This document shows positions 56,524 to 64,000 of a DNA stretch of 64,000 bases, one piece after another (the first letter of the stretch is position 1; every line of letters begins with the position of its first letter). Position numbers and translations under genes: made by a program. The stretch comes from Grifola frondosa (taxonomy: Eukaryota > Basidiomycota > Agaricomycetes > Polyporales > Grifolaceae). The stretch covers positions 1,178,001-1,242,000 of the forward strand of contig LUGG01000014.1 in assembly GCA_001683735.1 (NCBI GenBank). Reading direction: 5' to 3'. The notes under the pieces are model-generated. The model searched no databases and was not told where the DNA came from. It was given only the letters and a program-made list of their open reading frames with translations.

Positions 56524-58580
56524 TCATCTACGTAGTAAGGCTGAGTCACGCCGAGTACCAGTGAGGAAAGAATTGTGTACCTCTTCCGCCATATTATAGA
56601 TTTCGGATCCCGGTCTATTATACATCATGGCGTTGGCGAACATCAAGAAGACGTCGCGTTGGAATTCGAGGGAGTTGGATATGAGCCCGTCTTTGACTCT
56701 CGCCTTAATCGTTTTGAGGTCCATTGGCCGTTTCACGATGTCATGATAATCTGGTGCCTCCGATTTCTTGATGGGGTTGTGGAAGATGTTGCCGAAGCGA
56801 TGCTGTGATATCTGGGAATGCAGCATTCCGATCACATTCTGGAAGCGTTTCGAGATAATGGGAGCTTCAGACGTCGCTTGACGTTCTCTTCGACGAGATT
56901 TCGAAAGCCCTAAAGACAATTTAAATTCTTTTATGTAGAAGATCGTAGAAACGGGCCGCTCACCTTCATCATCGTCGACGGGCTCGGAGTCTTCCCGTGC
57001 TCGTTTTCTCTCCCGTTGGGAATCAGTAGTTGCAATATCACTGTCGGAAGCCTTGCGTTTTCCTACAGTGTCTGTAAGCATTTGCTTGAGCATTCCCCAC
57101 GTCGACAGCCACAAACCTTCTGCTCGGCGTGCCTCGATGTCGGGTTGGGTAACGACAGCTGGTTCTACTTCAACGCTAGACTGATCAGGTTCGATAGCCG
57201 AAATAGGCACCTCTCGCGAAGCATCGCCGTGATCAGCTTGTTCAGGAAGAGGTGGAATGGAAGTCTTTTCTGCCGCGACCTCCGTCTCTGCTTCTACCTC
57301 TACCTCCGTCTCTGCTTCCGCCTCTCCGTTGTCTCCGCCTCTGCCTCCGCCTCCGCTTCTGCCTCCGCCTCGTCTACGTTCATATCGGATTCTTCGACAG
57401 CTTCCGCAACAGGACCCTCGATCTGTTCAGAGACATCGGCAGTCGCGCCTTCGACGACAACATCCGTTGCATGTTCCGTTAGTCCCGCACTGATTGGAAT
57501 GTTGGTGGTGTCGACTATGTCACCTTCTGTCTGCTCGGAGACATCGATGGGCACGCTTTCCATAGTGACATCTATTGCACCGTCCGCTGGTTCGGTACTG
57601 AGTTGAATATTGGTGGCGTTAACTGTGTCAGCGACCTGTTCTTGGACCTCCTCCGGCACTGGCTGAACACATAGTGAGAAACGCAACATCACCACGATAA
57701 AACTCCATACTGAAAAGGATTCCAACACCTCAAGTACTTGCTCTTGCGATTCGGATACGTCCATCGGTGACATTCTCTGTTCGTCCTGTTCCTCTTCGAG
57801 AATTTCCTCTTCACTCTGAGAAGAAGTTTGGTGCTGTATCTTTCGGATATATCTGATACACTCACGGGTGAAGGTCCAGATACTTCTTCGGCGGTTTGCG
57901 GTTGGGGTAGTTCCTGAACTTGCGCTACCAACTGAGCCTGGGGGCTAGGTGGAACGCCGCCCATAGACGCACGGATCTTGTCATCCCATAATCCAGCACG
58001 AATTTCGTCGATCTCCTTGACAAGAGTTCTGGAATATCCGGTACGTGAGATCATGGGATAATGTCCAGTGATCGGTCCGACATACTTGAATTTTGTTTCC
58101 TCACCAATGATGAGCTCTCGAAGCTCAGTGAAGCGTTTCAAATAGTATCGCTGCGCTAGTTGGAGATGTACACGGGCTTTATTCCATGCCATGCTCAGTG
58201 ATGCGAGAAGGTAGAAAGTTTCCTTTGAAAACTCACCATGTGGGACAGAGTCCGCCTCAGAGCTTGAATTTCAGACATGAGTATATGATATCGGAATTAT
58301 GCGGTGTTCTCCTTGCCTGATGAAGCCTGCTTCTTCCATGAGATCGGCATAGATATTATAACATGACTAAAGTACGACGGTCAGTATAACAATTATTGAA
58401 GCATCCATACGTGAGAGCTGACTTGGGGGTAAATGTATTGTTAGGTTGCGAGATCAACGGGTGTTTCGACAGCAATTGCGCGACTTCGGACCAAGCATTG
58501 GACCCGAATTCGTAGACAGCTTGGGAGAAAATAAGACGTTCGACGTTATTCAAAGCAGAAATGTCGAATTCAGAAGCCAT
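56524..58580 (-). CDS. BRD8-like bromodomain protein (NuA4/TIP60 subunit)
   Basis: The start MASEFDISALNNVERLIFSQ at 58580, followed by AVYEFGSNAWSEVAQLLSKH, is the SANT-like N-terminus of BRD8. A coiled region (MSEIQALRRTLSHM, QLAQRYYLKRFTELRELI) leads to an acidic middle with repeated DVSEQxEG units and an (AE)n run (about 57600-57310). The C-terminal bromodomain (RFGNIFHNPIKKSEAPDYHD, IVKRPMDLKTIKARVKDG, FLMFANAMMYNRPGSEIYNM) keeps the acetyl-lysine-contacting Asn in MMYNRP. BRD8 is a chromatin-reading subunit of TIP60/NuA4-type complexes. The protein ends soon after the bromodomain; a possible intron near 56580 leaves the last 15 codons uncertain. A frame break is likely near 58280. Convergent with TRA1 (197 bp), a subunit of the same complex. 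Confidence 0.83.
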
Positions 58581-58850
58581 CGTCCAGCAAGGTCTAGGAG
58601 TATACGGTGTAGTGTATGGTGCAGCGTACAGCTGAGTGTAGCGTACGGTATAGACGGTGTAGCCTGAGGTGTACACGGTGTAGCATACGGTGGCTGCTTT
58701 CGGCGCTAACTTAATTCGATCGAGAGCGAGGCGAGCTTCGTTGACGTCAGATATGGTTGTGTTTGGTTAGTATGGCTATATTTGTACTGTGGCTGAACCG
58801 CCTGGAGACGAGAGGCTGTCGCTTTCTGGTACGCTTGTCTTTCAACCACC

Positions 58851-60408
<1,558 letters not shown>

Positions 60409-60724
60409 GGGTTTTTTGAGCTGTCCAATTTGCCCTTTTTTTCGCATACACCTCGCATCAGCCCATTTTTTGATACCTATGTGTAATACTACCGCAATCA
60501 GTATAATGTCCTCGATATGACGTTCGTGCATGATGAGTCTTGCCAAGTTTTGCCCAAAGTTTAAGTCGCTTTGAGTACCCTTCATACCGCATAACTTGAA
60601 CGTTCCATGATGACGCGCGCAGATTCTAGCCCTTTCCACAAGAGAATTCTACATAGTTATCCTATCACATCCTCTCCTACGTATTCTTATACTGCCCTCC
60701 GGGGTGCTCATCGATATCTGCACG
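60409..60724. other. Spacer between PEP4 and the WD40 gene
   Basis: 316 bp holding the PEP4 3' end and the promoter of the next gene. I see no further feature. Confidence 0.4.
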
Positions 60725-62870
60725 ATGACATCGAGACAATATTACGATTCATTCAATACAAACAAAGCGCTCTCATCATTTACTTGGGCGATTCGCTGGA
60801 AGGAACGGCGTCTGTCCGCTGCATTGCAGCACACCCTTGACCGCGTGAATGTCCTCGGAAGTGATACAGCTGGACATACAGGGTACGAGAAGGTGATATC
60901 GTAGTTATCGTGTATCTTTAATCTTTATGAACAGATGTGTGAATGCTCTTTCCTGGGCGAAAGATGGCGAAATCTTGATTAGTGGTGGGGATGATACCAC
61001 GTACGTGAGACTACTCTACACGAGGCTACTACTGAAGTTCTCTCAGTGTACGACTGTGGCGCATCGATGCGAGTGATACGTCGCAGGAGTACCCGTTCGT
61101 ATGCGACGCTGTATTCAACACTGGCCATCGTGCCAACATATTCAATGCGAAATGTTACCGAATTCCTCTCGAATGTAAGAAATTATACTGTGAGTTAGTG
61201 TCGTTTGACACAGCTAACTCGTTGCCATTAGAGCGACAGTTGCAGGTGACAGACAGGTCAGAATTCTCGACGTAGGCGCTGCCGTCGGTTCTATAGAGTC
61301 GAAATACACTGGTGAAACAGAATACAACACTCGTGAAGCCGTCGTCAGCATATTGCGATGTCATCGCAGTCGCGTGAAACGTATCGTGACTGAAGACAGC
61401 CCGACCGATTCCTGACCGTTGCCGAGGTAAGTGGCAAAGTTGGTTATAAGTACTAAGATATCTCAGGAATTGACGCATTCATTCGCGAAGGATGGGACTG
61501 TGCGCCAACATGACTTGCGTGTCCCTCACAACTGTCTTGGCGGTTCATGTCCTCCACCATTGGTCAAGCTCAATCACGAACTCTCCACTTTGGCGCTATC
61601 CCCCCTCACGCCGTATCAATTTGTTGTCGCTGGAGAGTCTCCGTATGTGAGCTACACAACTCGCTCGGTGCGATCTCAATCTTATCCCTGCGACCACTTA
61701 GGGTTATTTGTTCGATAGGCGGAAAGCGGGCCGGTATTTTGAGGAAGAATGGGGCATGCTTCCAGATGCTTCTCAAATGACCACCTGCGTTCGACGATTC
61801 GGAAGAGCTGCCCCCGGTCCCAGTGAAAGAAGAGGCCAGGAGCATATCACCGGCGCAAAGATGGCGGCAAGTAACGGCCATGAGGTCCTCTTGTGTATGC
61901 CACTTCCTCGTTAGCAGGAAACGCATGGTTTTGCTAAACTGTTCACCTTGCAGCTTACAGCTCTGATGCTGTCTACCTCTACTCGACTAAAGATGAGCCA
62001 CACGATCCGTCGAGCTTATCACCCGCGCAAACGTCAATCGTACAACCGAATTCGAAGGGTTCCAGCAGAGCGGCGTCAGGTAGCCCTTCTAGGACTGCGG
62101 TAGGGAACAGCGCCGCTGTCGGATCTAATCTTGATGTGCAGATGGAAGACGTTATGGAAGAGGATATTGAACGATTTTTGGCAGAGGATGGTCCTGTAGC
62201 TGAGGCTCTTACTGGAGCAACCTCGCTGATGGGCCCACTTGAAGATGCATCCCAAGACGATGATGACCAAGATAGTGATGAAGACCAAGAAACAGGTGGC
62301 GAAAACGAGTTCTTCACTCGAGTACCTATCGTACTGCCCCGGAAAAGATTCGCAGGGGCGTGTAATTCGGAAACGGTGAAAGATGGTATGTGTTGCGGCC
62401 TAGCATTCTACGTCAGAGACTGAAGGAAAGATTCCCCAGTCAACTTCCTCGGCCCTCGGGATGAGTTCGTTGTCTCGGGTTCAGATGATGGCAACTTCTT
62501 TATGTGGAGAAAATCCACTGGTCAATTACACGATATTTTGACGGACGGTTGTCAACGTCATTGAAGGGCATCCCATCTTCCTTTGGTCGCAGTCAGTGGC
62601 ATTGACACGACGGTCAAGGCAAGCAGAGGTTTGTTTTGTAAATCAGGAGTAACTCGCTCACATTCTTTATTCTTTATCAAGTTGTTTGCGCCAGCACGCG
62701 GACCGAGTAAGTTCTCCAGGATACAGAAGGCTGAGTCCATCATGAGTCGGAATGCTGAAGCGGTGTCTGCACGGAGTGAGCTTTCCAATCTGTTTCTCTA
62801 TTATCGGCTCGCTCGTCAAGCAGCTGGTGGTAGTGAAGACGGGGCGGCGCCGCAATGTACTTTCCAGTAA
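60725..62870 (+). CDS. WD40 protein, DDB1-CUL4-associated factor (DCAF6/8) type
   Basis: The likely start MTSRQYYDSFNTNKALSSFT is at 60725, then RRLSAALQHTLDRVNVLG and GHTGCVNALSWAKDGEILIS GGDDTTVRLW, the first WD repeat as seen in DCAF6/DCAF8 proteins. Further pieces: GHRANIFNAKMLPNSSRIAT VAGDRQVRILD, AVVSILRCHRSRVKRIVTED, DGTVRQHDLRVPHNCLGGSC PPPLVKL and ALSPLTPYQFVVAGESPYGYLFDRR. A large acidic insert lies between blades (about 62000-62320: EDVMEEDIERFLAEDG, ASQDDDDQDSDEDQE), then VNFLGPRDEFVVSGSDDGNF FMWRKSTG and a C-terminus QKAESIMSRNAEAVSARSEL. This class supplies substrate receptors to CRL4 ubiquitin ligases. Frame breaks near 61400 and 62572 are one-base changes in short runs. Confidence 0.8.
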
Positions 62871-63811
62871 CGATCCCAGTTGGTAGTGGCCATGTTGTAT
62901 TAGTGTATTTTAGCGAGAGTTTGTTAGGACACGTCTGTTATACTACAATGTATCGTAGAATCACATTATTTTTTTCTTCTCGCCGTTTTGCATGGTGAAC
63001 CGCAGTGGCACTTTTAGTGCTGATGCAATACTTGAAATGCAATGTTTGGCCACCTATCTCATGAACACCACATCGGTCTCACCCCATGTATCTTTCGATT
63101 CGATATCAGACATCTGGACCCTACATGATGCAGAGTTGTGCATGGAGTTTTAGACAATAAGATTTTGGGAGGCTATCATGGCATCAGGGACACCAGGAGA
63201 GGGCTCAAGCTCTTGCAATTACTGCCACGAGCATCGTAGTCTGCTCTTCCGTTCCACTGGCTGTCCGTTGGTGCTGGCATCTCTGTCCGTCTGCTTCTTA
63301 AAAAAATTTATCGTTCCTTCTCTTCTAGCTGCGGGCCTGAAGTCATGTAAGTGTGCAAATTGCTCCTTGTCTGTCTTCAACTGCAGAACTTCCAGCTGAT
63401 ACCCTCTCGATCTAATCCTTGTTTCACCGCTGTTCCCAAGACCATCCGAAGGGTTTACAACTGTGTATGAGTGACTTCGGAAGCTTCTCTATTAACTAGC
63501 TGCAAAGGGTTACCAACCAAGGAAACCTTTGACCGTCCTCTTTTTCGCCTGTAACGCAAGCGTCCAAGTGTGGTCGTCCAACTTCACGTCTCCCATCATC
63601 TCACAAACTGTCACCGGTTCAGCCTCACGCATGCATTCGTTCAAGGACGGTCAAGAAAACACAGTGGTGGAGCTGTGGATATGACGAAGCTTCATCGTTA
63701 TTGGTCTCACGGGGCGTTGTCGACGAGTCTCACACTGAATCATACTCTCAACACTATTCTCATCGCTCCGAAAGCTATAGGACCTCGCCGTCCTCTAGAA
63801 ACGGGTTCGAC
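62871..63811. other. Gene-poor stretch upstream of the last partial gene
   Basis: About 940 bp with only short open frames of no recognisable character. The downstream part (63400-63800) may contain untranslated or short upstream exons of the next gene; pyrimidine-AG sequences such as CTATAG at 63775-63780 are possible acceptors. No repeat or RNA gene is seen. Confidence 0.4.
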
Positions 63812-64000
63812 ATGAGACGAGAAGGTCGTCTCTCGTGGTCTCGCGATGTCGATGATTGGCGGTTGGCAGACACACATGACCGTTACAATCGCTCGGGCAA
63901 GGACGATTTCCGTCGCGGTGGTAGGGAGGATTATGACACTCATGACTCCCGGAAGGGAGAAAGTTGGTCTAATCGGAATGATAGCGATGTTCGCTATGAC
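63812..64000 (+). CDS. Arg/Asp-rich protein, 5' end only
   Basis: Open frame from MRREGRLSWSRDVDDWRLAD to the window edge, rich in Arg, Asp, Ser and Gly (NRSGKDDFRRGGREDYDTHD). This composition is common in RNA-processing proteins, but no domain is visible in 63 residues. An upstream exon cannot be excluded, so the start is provisional. Confidence 0.5.
   Translation, partial: MRREGRLSWSRDVDDWRLADTHDRYNRSGKDDFRRGGREDYDTHDSRKGESWSNRNDSDVRYD

Overview
The window is nuclear DNA of a filamentous basidiomycete, most likely an Agaricomycete. Genes are dense and broken by many ~45-70 bp GT..AG introns. The conserved genes are typical fungal single-copy loci, and the repeats (a Ty3/gypsy element and a CxC2-type KDZ transposase) are of the kind abundant in mushroom-forming fungi.

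Layout. Left arm (1-17.6 kb): a partial Zn2Cys6 transcription factor (-), Mediator MED17 (+), ribosomal protein L5 (-), an RBM42-type RRM protein (+), a CTNNBL1-like splicing factor (+), UTP15 (-), TCTP (+), protein disulfide isomerase (-) and a proline-rich verprolin/WIP-like protein (-). Middle (17.7-41.7 kb): one Ty3/gypsy retrotransposon on the minus strand, with ~875-bp LTRs that differ at one position and a 4-bp target duplication, inserted 134 bp upstream of the verprolin start codon. Its protease coding region is split by a 15.6-kb DNA transposon (23006-38589) with ~25-bp imperfect terminal inverted repeats and a 7-bp target duplication. That inner element carries a KDZ (Kyakuja-Dileera-Zisupton) transposase and four other genes: a GRF zinc-finger protein, a basic HMG-box-like protein, and two unidentified proteins. 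Right arm (41.7-64 kb): an unidentified membrane protein (-), the giant Tra1/TRRAP pseudokinase (+), a BRD8-type bromodomain protein (-), vacuolar aspartic protease PEP4 (+), a DCAF-type WD40 protein (+), and the start of an Arg/Asp-rich protein (+).

How parts fit together. The left arm is gene-expression and secretory housekeeping. Tra1 and BRD8, convergent neighbours, are both subunits of NuA4/TIP60-type acetyltransferase complexes. In the repeat region, the nearly identical LTRs date the Ty3 insertion as recent, so the KDZ element that interrupts it must have moved even more recently.

Caveat. Many conserved genes (RPL5, CTNNBL1, UTP15, TCTP, TRA1, PEP4 and others) show isolated one-base frame breaks, mostly missing bases in short homopolymers. 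I read these as residual long-read sequencing errors, not mutations. Gene spans below therefore join reading-frame pieces, and I do not call pseudogenes from single frame breaks. Exon boundaries are approximate.
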